This document shows, one piece after another, positions 10,822 through 22,285 of a stretch of DNA of 64,000 nucleotides. How positions within the stretch are numbered: the first letter of the stretch is position 1; every line of letters starts with the position of its first letter. Under the pieces are notes generated by a model. That model was given only the letters and a program-made list of their open reading frames with translations. It did no database searches and was not told the origin of the DNA. The stretch is taken from the NCBI GenBank assembly GCA_022457065.1, contig JAJGBQ010000005.1, forward strand, positions 3,286,001 through 3,350,000, written 5' to 3'. The DNA is from Curvularia sp. ZM96 (Eukaryota > Ascomycota > Dothideomycetes > Pleosporales > Pleosporaceae). The translations under genes and the position numbers were made by a program.

Positions 10822-11677
10822 TCAGCATGCACAACCCTCTTTGGGGCCCTGGGGCTGCGCACTGCCCAGGTTTACGCGGTCAGCGTCTTGTCTGGCCAGG
10901 TTTGTCTGGCCGCCTACATGGCGCGGGCCTTTCAAGCTTGCTTCTGGAATCGCGTTTGCGATAGCAGTGAAAACCTCGGCAACATTATGTCCGGTCTTTG
11001 CACTTGTTTCGAAGAACAGTAAACTCTCTTCATCGGCATAGGCCTTCGCAGTCTTGCTAGGTACTCTCCTCGAGTCTTGTTCGTCTTGTGCCTGCTCCTC
11101 CTCTCCTTCGGCCGCAGGGGCAGCATCTCCGTCTTCTGGGCTCTCTTCGTCACCGCTAGTAGCGAGGTCGAACTTGTTTCCTACGAGCGCAATGACGATA
11201 CCGGGCGAGGCTTGACGGTGCAGTTCGGCGACCCAGTGCTGTGCTTTTGTGAGAGATGAGGGCTTGGTGATATCGTAGACAACGAGGGCGGCTTGGGCAT
11301 TGCGGTAGTACATGGGTGCGAGTGAGGCAAAACGTTCCTGGCCTGCGGTATCCCAGATCTCAAACTTGATGGTGCGGCTTGGTAGATTGCATTTTTGGGT
11401 GAGGAAGGCAGCTGTCGCGTATCATGTTAGCCCAGGATGTTGCCTAAGTGCTGGGTATGACTGATAGAGTGGTTGTGTACGTACCTCCGATGGTTGGTTC
11501 CTTGTTCTCTTGGAAGTCATTGTTGACGAAGCGCATGACGAGGGAAGACTGGGATTGGTATCAGTACATGTCTAACATGGTCGTACTGGTATTGCGCACC
11601 TTTCCAACAGCTGCCTCTCCTAGCAGCACAAGCTTGACGCTGCTGCTTGGCTTAGGTTGCGCGGATGCGTCCGCCAT
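10822..11677 (-). CDS. Rab5-type small GTPase (Vps21/Ypt5 family)
   Basis: Rab5 GTPases control fusion and motility of early endosomes. Three exons: 11677-11600, 11548-11485 and 11411-10822, with introns of 51 and 73 bp; 243 residues. All G motifs are intact: GEAAVGKSS (G1, about residues 20-28), the switch I PTIGAAF segment, WDTAGQE (G3), NKFD (G4, N126) and ETSAK (G5). The Rab5 signature around switch II (FASLAPMYYR) is present. The chain ends in Cys-Ala-Cys, a CxC double geranylgeranylation site. The protein is about 30 residues longer than typical Rab5 because of an acidic Glu/Asp/Ala-rich insert right after NKFDL, at about 131-162. The first intron falls between the two codons of the G1 Lys-Ser pair. 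Confidence 0.95.
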
Positions 11678-14600
11678 TGTGGATGCGATAGAGAGTTGCG
11701 ATTTAGGACTTTTGGAGTGTGCAGAAGCTTGGCAGGTTATCTCGAGATGTACTGCAATGCTTCAATATCGTGCGCGATGTCGACGTGCAGTCAGGTCAAG
11801 GCTGCAGCGTTGTCGGCAGATGGGCTAGAGGTCGCCGAGCGCAATGACGAACGTCAAGCCACGTGAGCTGCTGACTAAGATCGTCGTTGCTTCCTTTGTG
11901 GTGGTACATGAGTTCTTACTAATCACGCCAACCATCATTCAACATCTTCAGTGTTTATAGATGTAAATACTTCGATATCGCAGTCTGTTATATGGTTGAA
12001 TCTAGTTCTTCATAAGTGCTAGGGTCGAACGCCTCGTTGCAAAGGAGATCTATTTTGTGTCGCCGGCTTGTCAGGAGTTATCGTACAAGTGATATGATTT
12101 TGTGCTCTGGTAACAAAGGATCGGCTACCCGTTCGTGCACAGCGACATGACTTGTGAGGCCCTGATCGAAGAACGTGTGAACTCAGTCGTATGATGTGTG
12201 ATGACCTGCCACGCAAGCAGCTTCAATGTCCGAAGCTCTAGCCTCTCCCTGAACAATTCTAGTAGGTTACTACACACGCACTTGACGAATGTAGCCGAGG
12301 ACACATCAAGCAATGTCCTTGAAGAGAAACATTTGTGGACGAATTGTTTCAAACACTGTTGCACCATGCGGCACTGTCCGTTTCTTTTGATTTTTTTTTT
12401 CACATGTCACGGAGAAGGTGCATTGGGCTAGCGAAGCGAGGCTGGTCAACATTTTGACCATCTTATACCGCCATTGACCGCGATTGTTGGGGTCAGTCCG
12501 ATGTACTCGTGCCCAAGGACAGACCGCAATTCTGTCCGACCTAGAGGAGGCGTCATAGGCGACAACGCATACCGATCTTCAAACATGTCACAGCCAACAT
12601 TGCAAGTGGGTCTTTGTCCAAGTGTGCGCCCGTTTCCCAACGGTAGTTTCGAAGGCCCGATTCTAGGAGATGTCAAACTGGGTTGTTGGTGGTTTGAGTG
12701 CTGTACCAAGGAGACTATCAGTGTGCGTTACGTTATGGTCCGTCGCTTAGTCACGGACGACAGGGCTTTTTCTGGCTTTGCAGCGGGCCGAAACTGGCCA
12801 TGTCATCGTGAATTTCATTGTCGCGCCATATGGCCGATTGAGATAATTTTTGTACAGGCATTATTGTCTGACGTCACATCGATGACAACTGAAACTTGCT
12901 GGGTTTGGACGAAATTGGGCATGGTGGTGGGAGTGGAGACCTGACTCAGCCACTGCACGTGCAGCCGACACAGGTTCCGCCCGGATTGAGGCGGACGTGT
13001 TGCCCGTCGGAGGCCCCTGTCCGCCCACAGCACTAGAATATTTGTGAAGAAACGACAAAGAACGTGGGCGATGGAGGCGATGCGATTGCGATTGCGATGA
13101 ATACCTCGTACAGGCGCGTAAGCGCCAATGTGGCGTCTTTGACCCCTCAGCCAAACGAGCAGGCGGCCTTGTGCCATGGAGGCGCGGCGACGCCACTGGG
13201 GTCCTGAACCGGCAGGCGCAATGGAATCCTCCTCTTTCTGCATCTGCGCATGTTGGCATGGAATGAAGACACCACACCGGACGGACTTGTGAGGCTAGGA
13301 TGGCGAGCTCGAGGGCGTTGTCCACCCCACAGCAGTGATGGGAACCGGCTCCTCAACCAAGAGCCGCGATTGGACGCAAGGGCAACACGCCCACACCGAC
13401 AAGGAAGCGGCCACGGGTATGATCAGGGCACTGTTGTGACCGGAGCGAGCAAGCGTGGGCCGTAGTGCGACGGGTCATCAAGGTAGAATATGGAATACAG
13501 TATGTAGAGTACTGTATACATGCAGCGCATGTAGGCAGGTAGAGTAGGTACATGGGTGGGCGATGTCAGGCTGGCCATCGAGGACGATCCCGCCTCAGGC
13601 TGGACAGAGAGACAGCAGAACAGACGGTCCAGACAACGAGGACAGCCAGGCGGCCGTCATGTGGCGCTGATTGTGTGGTTGCAGGCGCGGCATGGGCCCA
13701 ACAGTCGACGACTCCACCGTAGCGAATGGCAGGACGGGGCCGTGGGTTGCGCGATAATACCCAGCACAGACGCCGGGCGTGCGACCGATCGTGATGATGC
13801 CAAGCGGCAGTGTGGCAGTCCTCGGAGCGGCAGTGAGCGGGTGAGGTGGAGTCTGGAGACTGGCTTCTTGCTGTTATACCAGACAAACAGCTGTTGGATG
13901 CTGGAGAGAGTGGCCTGCTGCGCCCGAAGCAGCAGCGATCGCCTGTCAGACGGCTTAGTCAGGCGTCTCGTCTCCTCCAGACCACGACACGCCAGGCGCT
14001 CCAAACACAAGCGCTCGGTTCCCCGTGGATTTGATCCGCCCGGACCGGACTGGTCCAAGCGGCCATGGCAAAGCAACTGGAGATCGGCATTCCCCAATCC
14101 GGGCCTAGCTATCTTGACGTGAATCCATGCTCGAATCACAGAAGCGGGGGTACACTCTAGAAGACGCACTAGCTGTGGTCCCCTTGGATAACCCGCCCTG
14201 CGCCAGGAACACGCACAAAAAAGTTTTGGATAATTTGGACACGGCGAGGCCGCTGCCCCTGAGCGCGAGGGCTGGCGACAGCGCAGTGCAGTGCAGTGCA
14301 GGCCGGGTCCCAAGGGCCGCTCCAGGACGCGTGTGGGCGTTGAAACACGCAGCCAGTCCAGTGCGCGCGGGGAAATGCCGCACCCAGATCTCCCCAGGGC
14401 CTTTGCAGCCCTCAAGGAAATCGAATGTGGTCGAAGGGGAAAGGGGCCAGCCACTCGACTGCATGCGCGGGAACTCTACGAGGGCGGCCATGCCGGGGTC
14501 GACTTGCTGGCCTTAGTTACGACTTATCAGTCACGTTGCTCGGGCTGTGGGAGGGCAAGCGTCCGGCTGACCCCAGATGCCGCGTGCCATGTTTGCGACC

Positions 14601-15090
14601 AAATAATAAAAAAGTTGCGACGTCTGTTAATTACTACACGGGCAGTCTGACATCGCTCCCTCCTCCCTCCCCTTCTCTCCTTTCCGCCCACCCCTGCCTG
14701 CGCTGCAATCACCGTCTGCATTGGTATTCGCGGCTCTTACCAGGCTGCGCAATCGAGACCTTCCATCCGACACAGGAACTCCATATCAGAAGCTCGGGCG
14801 TCACCCCACCTGTCGAATAGCATCCCGAGACCTGTCCACACGCCGTATCTTGAACAACCGCCTCGTCCTGTTAGTAGACGCCTCCCACACACTCTCCTCT
14901 TAAATATTCCCACGCCCGGCTCCTTGCGCTGCCCTGCATCGTCTCGTCGACCCCCGTTTCAGCCGCATCTCCCTTTCCAGCCCCGATTCATCGGAGGCTG
15001 TGCAACCGCTACTCGGCGTGTGCTGACCAAGCCCCAAGGACAAAGCAACCACTTTGTTGGCAACTTTTTTTTTTGGGTGCGAAGCCCAAC
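11678..15090. other. Long GC-rich upstream region of the C2H2 gene
   Basis: A 3.4-kb gap between divergent start codons. From about 12.9 kb the DNA is GC-rich, so many chance open frames appear on both strands (the longest is 265 codons at 13657-14454, minus) without recognisable domains. Short tandem copies of GCAGT lie near 14283-14301. Bases 14650-14712 form a C/T tract typical of fungal core promoters, about 380 bp before the C2H2 start. Confidence 0.5.
14650..14712 (+). promoter_or_regulatory. Pyrimidine tract, probable core promoter of the C2H2 gene
   Basis: An almost pure C/T run (CATCGCTCCCTCCTCCCTCC, then CCTTCTCTCCTTTCC) is followed by mixed leader sequence up to the ATG at 15091. 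In filamentous fungi such tracts commonly lie just upstream of transcription starts. This is position-based inference; no TATA box is obvious. Confidence 0.35.
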
Positions 15091-16670
15091 ATGACTGTAC
15101 ACAAGGTACCTAGCCTGCCGCCCGCCGCAATCGCTGCACCCCCATAAGAGTTGCACTGACTGGCCCTCCCCCTTTCCAGGAACCCATCAACGTCCGCCCT
15201 GCCAGCCAACAACGGCACTCGACCAGCACCATGGCTGGCTCGCTCCCCAAGAACCGCACCCACTCGCACTCGATATCCGCTGCCAACCTCAACCCGGCGC
15301 ATCGCGTTACACGCAGGAAAAGCATGAGCCAGACACCCGTCACCAACATCGCGGCCATCGCCGCGGCGGCCAAGGGCATGTCCGGGGCTCCGCTGGAAGG
15401 TGGTAGCAGCACCGGCAGTGGTAGCGGACCGCGCCGCTCGTCGAAGCCGGCCTCGCAGTTCAGGGGGCCCAGCATGGCGTTGGGTGCGAGCATGGCCTCG
15501 AGCATGCCGGGCAATGGTGCGCACTTCGGCGCCAGCAGTTACGGTGGTGGTGGTAGTAGTAGTGCTGCCGCCAAGAGTGAAGCGCTCACGGACGGGCCCA
15601 CACTCGCAACCATGCTGGAGCAGGACAAAGCAAACGCAAAGTCGCGGAACCGTCGCGCGAGCGAGGGCTCTCGTCTTTCCAAGGGCGATGGCAAGCGAAG
15701 TGGTAGCGAACTGAGATGTGAAAAATGTGGGAAAGGCTACAAGCACAGCAGCTGTCTGACCAAGCACCTGTTAGTAACCCTTAGCCTCCCACGGCCCTCC
15801 CACATACTTTCATGCCTCATGACGAATGCCCTTTCCTTCACTCGCATGCCCACATGAAGATGCTATGCCTTTTTTTCCCTTTCACGTTCTGCGTTGACTT
15901 TTTGATCTAGATGGGAGCACACGCCAGAATGGCAGTACACGTCCAAGCTGCTCATCTCCAAGCACCAGCAGGTGCAGCTCCTCGAGGCCGCCTCGGTCCT
16001 CGTTGCCATGAACAAGGAGAGCGACGGCGAGCACAGCGACCGCTCCTCTCCTCCCGCTTCCGGATCGTCTGACCTGCGTGAGGAGTTGAGCTCCACTGAA
16101 ACTACCCCGCCCCCGCAGCTCGACGACCATGCCGTAGGCTCCTATCCTCACTCCCATTTTGGCACCCGCTCCATCAAGCGCTACTCAACCAATAGCTCCG
16201 CCTACAGCCAATCCTACCAATCGACCATCTTCTCCGACAACGGCAATGCGCACGGTCACTTCCGCCAGTGGAGTAATGTGTCGGACCGCCCCACTACCTC
16301 AGGCACCTCGGTTGCTGGTTCATATCACGAGGATACTACTAACGACCATGCCGATCTGGCCGCTGCCGTCGGCTTGCTGAGCTGCTCCTACGGCACCCCG
16401 AAGACGGGACCTGGTGCCCTGCCCGCGGATGCACCACCCGTGCCCCCGCTACCTGCCAAGTACTTTGACCTGAATGCCCGCACCCTGTCTGGTAGCACTA
16501 CCGTCACAGCCCAGCAGTCGAGTATACGCAACAGCTACCGCGAAGACAAGGACGTCGACATGGACTATGACCACTTTGCCGACGAAGAGGACCACCGTTA
16601 CTCCAACGCGCGCAGTCGCAGCCGCATTGACGAGGACGACGATGAAATCTTCGGAAGAATGGAAGAGTAG
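15091..16670 (+). CDS. Single C2H2 zinc-finger protein
   Basis: Probable nuclear regulator of unknown targets. Proposed exons: 15091-15105, 15180-15769 and 15911-16670, with introns of 74 and 141 bp; 454 residues. The five-codon first exon (MTVHK) is chosen because a good splice pair (GTACCT...TTCCAG) joins it in frame to EPINVRPASQQRHS, continuous with the ATG at 15231. If it is wrong, the start is 15231 (432 residues). The one finger is C185-x2-C188-x12-H201-x3-H205, and the second intron falls inside it, between the two zinc histidines. The segment WEHTPEW after the finger is followed by KLLISKHQQVQLLEAA, a likely helix. The N terminus is Ser/Gly/Ala-rich, and the C terminus is Ser-rich and acidic (RIDEDDDEIFG). 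With only one classical finger, DNA binding would need another element. Confidence 0.85.
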
Positions 16671-19204
16671 CCGTAGTCCAACATACCGCTCCACCACGCC
16701 CCGACCTTATTTATCCGACACCCCCCGTCCGTGCGTTCCACCACTATTTCTCCTTCTGTACCACAAACGAAACATTTGGTTATTTAGCGATCTATCTCCG
16801 CATAGTAAACAGACCCAGCCTGCACACCGATGAGAGGGCCCTCAACCGGAAGAACACCCAAATACCCATGACAAGTGGTTGTCGACGCCCTTGAGGTTGA
16901 AGTACAGGTTTTGAATAATCCCCAACTGGCGTCTTTTATCGTCTGCGTCGAGAGCCTAGCAAACATCTTAACATATCTATTACCCATATTAGCGGGAGTA
17001 TATTCCTCCTTTTCAGAGTCGCAACTTTTTTGTCTTTTTATTCTTTTGCTTTTCGGCCAATCTTCAAACAACAAACATATAAAACCCGGCACAACTTTCT
17101 TGTTACTGATTGAGGAGAGAGTGGAGGTGGAGGTTGGAGGTGCACTGAATAGCGTGACCTCTGTGTATATTTGGACAGTGGGAAGGACAAGGGAGGAGAC
17201 GTGTATGGTGTAAATAGGAAAGCACCGTGTGCGTAGCCAAAGGGTGTGTAAAGTGGAAGCAGGAATGAATGCACAATATGTTGAGAAGAAAGCGAGATGA
17301 CCATGAGCTGCATATGTGACTGTTGAAAATGTATGAGATGAATGACTGCTGGACTGGACTGGAGAATAGAACTAAGGATTGGGATTGGATATTGATGACG
17401 GGAGATTAGGAAACCGAGAGAAAGAGATCAAACGACAGAGTGGGATAGAGGAAGAAATCAAATGACATAGACAGAGAGAGGGGAAGAGGGAGGAGAAGAG
17501 GAGGAAAAAGCGCGCACGGGTCCTTTTAAACGTACTCAGGTCCCATTTCCACACCCCATACATACCACTCGAAATCGCCGATTTTTTCAAACAAACGTGA
17601 CCCTTTTTTCTTGGCCCCATAATCTTAAAACGAGCCACCTACCTCATCACCTCTTCAAAAAGTCGTGTCCTGGTATTCAAAAGGTGTGCGTATACATTTG
17701 TGTGTTAATAACCAGTATAGGAACGAAGATGGAGGACAAGAGAACGAAAAAAACAGCGACCCAAACCTCACCTTTTATACCCCACGAGACACAACTACAT
17801 GCCCTTTGTTTTGCTACCGCAGCCATAATACGTAAGGTCAAAAAACCAGAAATAGGATCCAAGAAGGGAAGGTAGCTTCCTGCTACAAAACGCGCGTACG
17901 TACATAATCACCCGCCCGCTTCTCTTGCCTACAGAGGGAGGGATTGGCGGTTTGGCCGTTTTATCTTCATCATCGTCATCGTCATCATCACCGATCCTGA
18001 CCTCTTTTTTCTTGTGTACCATGATGGATGGATGGATACATGCGTGACTAGCCCCGAAGAATACCGGATGCGTGTCGAAGGGATTCGTGTTGGGAGTGGG
18101 ATGGTAGGGGGTTTTTGGTTCGTATGTTGTGTAGGTTGGTGGTTGTTTTGGGTTCGAAAGGGTAGGTGGGGGGAGATCGATGATCTTTGACCTTTTTTGG
18201 GGTATGAGGGGCGGAATGGATAGATTATGGTGGATTGAGGGTGGGGTGGGTATGACGATGGGATGGATAGGAGGGATGTGGTTGGATACATGTATTTTTG
18301 ATGCGCGTGTTGGTTCTTGATATAGAAAGAGGGAGATTAGGGTCTTGGGTCGCTGGAAAAATGGGCGAGGGGGCTTTATTATGTCCTCGGAGTGAACAGG
18401 TTCCTTCCGTGGTACTGTGTGCTGAAATCGTAAGGCTAATTGGAGATGGTGGGAGATAGTTGGGACTATTTGTAGTTTGCGTCTTTTCTGTGTACATGTG
18501 AGCTCATACCCTCTTTAGCCTGCCCCCTCGACCACTTTCCTCTTGACCCCCTCTCTTAATCGTAGCCGTTGCTCTCATGTCTATAGATAGTATGATTAAC
18601 AAGCTTTGGTGCATGTGCAATGCCTTTTCTTGAGAATTACCATGTCATCTCTTACTGTGTACGGTGTATATTCCGCAATGTGGAGCTTTCAGAGTCCAGC
18701 TGGCCTGGATCATGGTATTGCCGCCAGTGCACAAGAGATAATTTGAGAAAAATTGAATGCTGACAAGAGGTCCCCAAGAATAGCTGATGTATCGGAATTT
18801 ACTTAGCTTATACTGCATTACTCCAGGTTCAAGACATGAATGCGAAGACGTTCTCGCTTCCATACACGTGGTCGGCTTAGCTCTTGCCGTCTGCACGTCT
18901 GAATCGCAGGTCCGCGGCAATTGTGCAAGAGCCAGCAGAGCGCAGTTGATTATCGGTGCTTTGCTAGGTGACCAAACTAAACATATTACCATGAGCGCTG
19001 AGATGGGCTGGGAAATTTGCAGGGGAAGGGCCGAGGGTTGGTGGAAGCTATGGCGTCACCCTGCGAACCCTGAAGATCGGCCGCGACCGCCTCGTTCGGC
19101 GGTAACTCTCAGCCCGTGGACTAACAACGAGATGCCCTCACCAGCTCGACGCACACCAGACATTTCGATGCCCTCGGACGAGCGCTGACCCACCCTCTGC
19201 TCCA
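16671..19204. other. Intergenic stretch with low-complexity blocks
   Basis: Two and a half kilobases between the C2H2 stop and the GT90 start. It includes A/G-rich and G/T-rich stretches (17380-17520 and 18020-18480) that create Pro/Ser/Thr-rich spurious frames on the minus strand. No gene or RNA is supported. The last few hundred bases should hold the GT90 promoter. Confidence 0.5.
17967..17992. repeat. Trinucleotide microsatellite (CAT/CGT)
   Basis: A short run of CATCATCGTCATCGTCATCA type in non-coding DNA. It is small and has no visible function. Confidence 0.6.
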
Positions 19205-22200
19205 ATGCACCCAGCCCTCTCTACATTGGCCAATCATGTCGTCAAATACCGTGACGCCCTCTTCCTGCTTGCGCCGCCGCTCTACGTCGCCCTCACAGCT
19301 GTCGCGGCTCTCTACACGCCTACCCACCACTCGCTTCTCGTAACGGCCGTGTCATGGCTCATAATATGGGTTCCTGCAGTATTCTGGGTCGGAATATACT
19401 CCAACAGCAGCAGGGCGCAGAGGAAGGCGGGCTGGCTGGCCGGAGCACTTTTGGGTCTATCAGCGATATGCGACCGCGCAGCGTGCGACAAACATGGTAT
19501 TTGGGCGACGAAGGTAACCTTTTGTACAACACCAAGCTCGACCTCCCATTTTCTGATACCCTACAGGCTCTCTTGCTCTTGTTTACCAACCTCTTCGCCG
19601 ACAATGAGCTACTTGCCAGGCGGCTCGCACTACCTACCTACACTCCCCTCGAGGACCATGCGACTGAGAAGAAAGTCTCTACCGAAGGAGTAGGCCACAT
19701 AGACCATGCTGGGACCTTGGTGGTGCTGACCATCTGCGCAAGTGGTGCTTTGGGCGTGTACACTATACCCACCACCTTTGTCCTTGGACTCAGCAGCGCT
19801 ATATTTGCGGCGGTTGGCCTTGTCATGTTCAAGTCCATAATAACGGCTGTGGCATCTGAGGAAGGCGAAGATACCAAGCGCAAACTCACGTCTGGAACCG
19901 TGGACCTTCGCGCTGCAATCACCGGTGTCCACAAGGCACAGCGCCTGGCTGCGCTGAGAGACGTCGCCGTAGCCATTGCTGTCATGTGCGGTATCGCATC
20001 TATCCTCATGGAGTCCTCTGTTTCTGCGAGTAATATCTCGTGGGAACCTATATATCGGGAATACAACCGAGAATGGAGGGATGTGCACAACTTCCGCATC
20101 CTCCAGCATTTCCTGTGGATGTTGCCTGTTAACGCGATTGTAAATCTTCTGACTTTCATCATGGTACGACATCCTTGACTCCTTGTCTGAACAGTAAAAG
20201 CTTCTTGGCCTAGCTAACTAAACACAGATCTATCTTATAGGCGCTGGACACCTTACCCTCGTGACTGTATTTTCACTTCTTGGGATGAAACTATTTTCTA
20301 CACCATCCTACACCTTCGTCCTCTTCATGCTCATATTCGATTCAACTGCATTGATTTATGCCTCAGAGAAACTCTTCCGTGGAACGGGTGAGATGCGGCG
20401 TTTCAGGGGATTGAGAATCGTCGCCTTCGTCGCCACGGCGGCTGTAGTTGGTAGCTTGCTATTTGGACGCTTTAGCGCACAGCGAACAAAACCTATTAGA
20501 TCGGACGGGTTTTTTGTTCCGCCTGATACTGCTTCCGGCGCATCACTGGATCCAATCCCGATAGACATGAGCAAAGGGCACCCGGCTGCCCAGTTGATCG
20601 ATGCGGCAGAAGCAGAATTCCAAAAAGTCCTCAACCGGCAGTCCAAATCCCTGGCCGAGGCCGTATCAGAATATCGTCGTAGGCACGGGATACCGCCACC
20701 TCCCCATTTCGACAAGTGGTACGAGTTTGCTAGACGGAACGACGTTGTCATGGTGGACGAATATGACATGATAAACGAGATGCTGCTCCCGTTTTGGGCG
20801 CTGAAGCCCGCAACAATCCGGTCACGAATTGCGAGTGCACTTGGCCATGAGGATAGTTCACTGCTAGCTGTTGCAATAAGGCATGGGGCGGTAGAGAACT
20901 TTCAAAATGGCGAGGAGTGGCAACAGCAAGCAACAGTTGGCATGATGAAGAATTTCGTGCAGTATCTGCCTGATATGGACCTAGGGTTCAACTTACACGA
21001 CGAGCCACGAGTTGTCGTGCCCAACAATCTTCTTTCTTCAATGATCGCCAAGGCAAGAAATGAGGTACTTCCTCGTGCTGCGAAGAACGCATCCCCTCGC
21101 AACGGGTTTTCTGGGCATCCAGCGGATATGAACGATGGTACCCGATTCGTTGAAAGCAGCACAACGAAGTTTAATCGCTTCGCTCACCAGCAGACCTGGA
21201 CTCACTCGAGACTATCTTGTCCTGCTGATTCCCAGGCCCAAACGTTTGAAGACGAGGCTGCCGATAATCGCAAGGCATATGCTGCCAGCGATCTAGGCTT
21301 CATTTACAATACGACAGCCTTCTCCGACATCTGTAACTCGCCGTCCCTTTCCTCAACATATGGATTTTTCGAACGACCAAACGCTTTCAATATCATCCAC
21401 GAGCTCACACCTGTGTTCTCGCAGTCCAAAATCTCTAGCTTCCAGGATATCCTGTATCCTAGTCCATGGTACTGGATAGGCAAGGTCGGCTACGACGAAT
21501 CACGCGACACAACCTGGGAAAACAAGACAAACAGTCTCTACTGGCGTGGCTCCACAACGGGAGGTTTCAGTCGCAATGGAGGTTGGAGACGCCAACACCG
21601 ACAGCACGTTGTTCGACGCCTCAATGCACCTGATACGGCTAAAATTCTCGAACCAGTGCGTGGTCCGTCAAAAGATAAAAACTCCATTACCAATTACACC
21701 GTGGCCGAAGTTGACCGCATGGCTCTCAAAGACCTGATTGACGTGCGTTTCTCCCACATCGGGCAATGCGATCCAGGCGACTGCGACGCTCAAAAAGAGT
21801 TTTTCAAAGTCACCGAGCGCGTTGACGGCCAAGACGCATGGTACTACAAGCATCTCCTGGACATGGACGGCAACGCCTTCTCCGGCCGCTTCTACAGCTT
21901 CCTCAAAAGCCGAAGTCTAACGTACAAAATGGCCCTTTTCCGCGAATGGCATGCCGAATGGCTCATGCCGTGGGTCCATTACATTCCACTCAGTCTCCGC
22001 GGCGACGAACACCTCGATCTCGTGCGCTGGTTCAGCGGCACAAAAGTATTCGACAAGGACGGGGATGGTAAACTGGATCACAGTGATGCAGATGGCGGGA
22101 AGAAAGGGGGTAATGGAAACAGTGAGGGAGAGAAGAGGGCACGGCAAATTGCGACGAGGAGTACAGAGTGGCATGACAAAGTGCTGCGAAACGTGGATTT

Positions 22201-22285
22201 TGAAGCGTGGTTTTTCAGGCTGCTGCTGGAGTATGGGCGGGTGGTGGATGATAACAGAGAGGAGATTGGGTTTCCGGGACCGTGA
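19205..22285 (+). CDS. Polytopic GT90 (CAP10-like) glycosyltransferase
   Basis: GT90 proteins include the cryptococcal CAP10 family and animal O-glucosyl/xylosyltransferases; fungal members are thought to add sugars to surface glycans in the secretory pathway. Three exons: 19205-19513, 19567-20163 and 20228-22285, with introns of 53 and 64 bp; 987 residues. Roughly the first 390 residues hold many hydrophobic helices (for example LLAPPLYVALTAVAALY and VVLTICASGALGVYTIP). The lumenal-type catalytic region spans about 600-980, with DICNSPSLSSTYGFF, ILYPSPWYWIGK, SLYWRGSTTGGFSRNGGW and a C-terminal LLDMDGNAFSGRFYSFLKS. These match the fungal CAP10-like pattern. Odd feature: near the end (911-922) a DKDGDGKLDHSD segment fits an EF-hand calcium loop. 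The start ATG is the first of the frame and is followed directly by membrane segments. Confidence 0.9.

Noticed and set aside
13657..14454. 265-codon minus-strand open frame
   Set aside because: GC-rich chance frame upstream of the C2H2 gene; overlapping frames on both strands are equally open and none has a recognisable domain.
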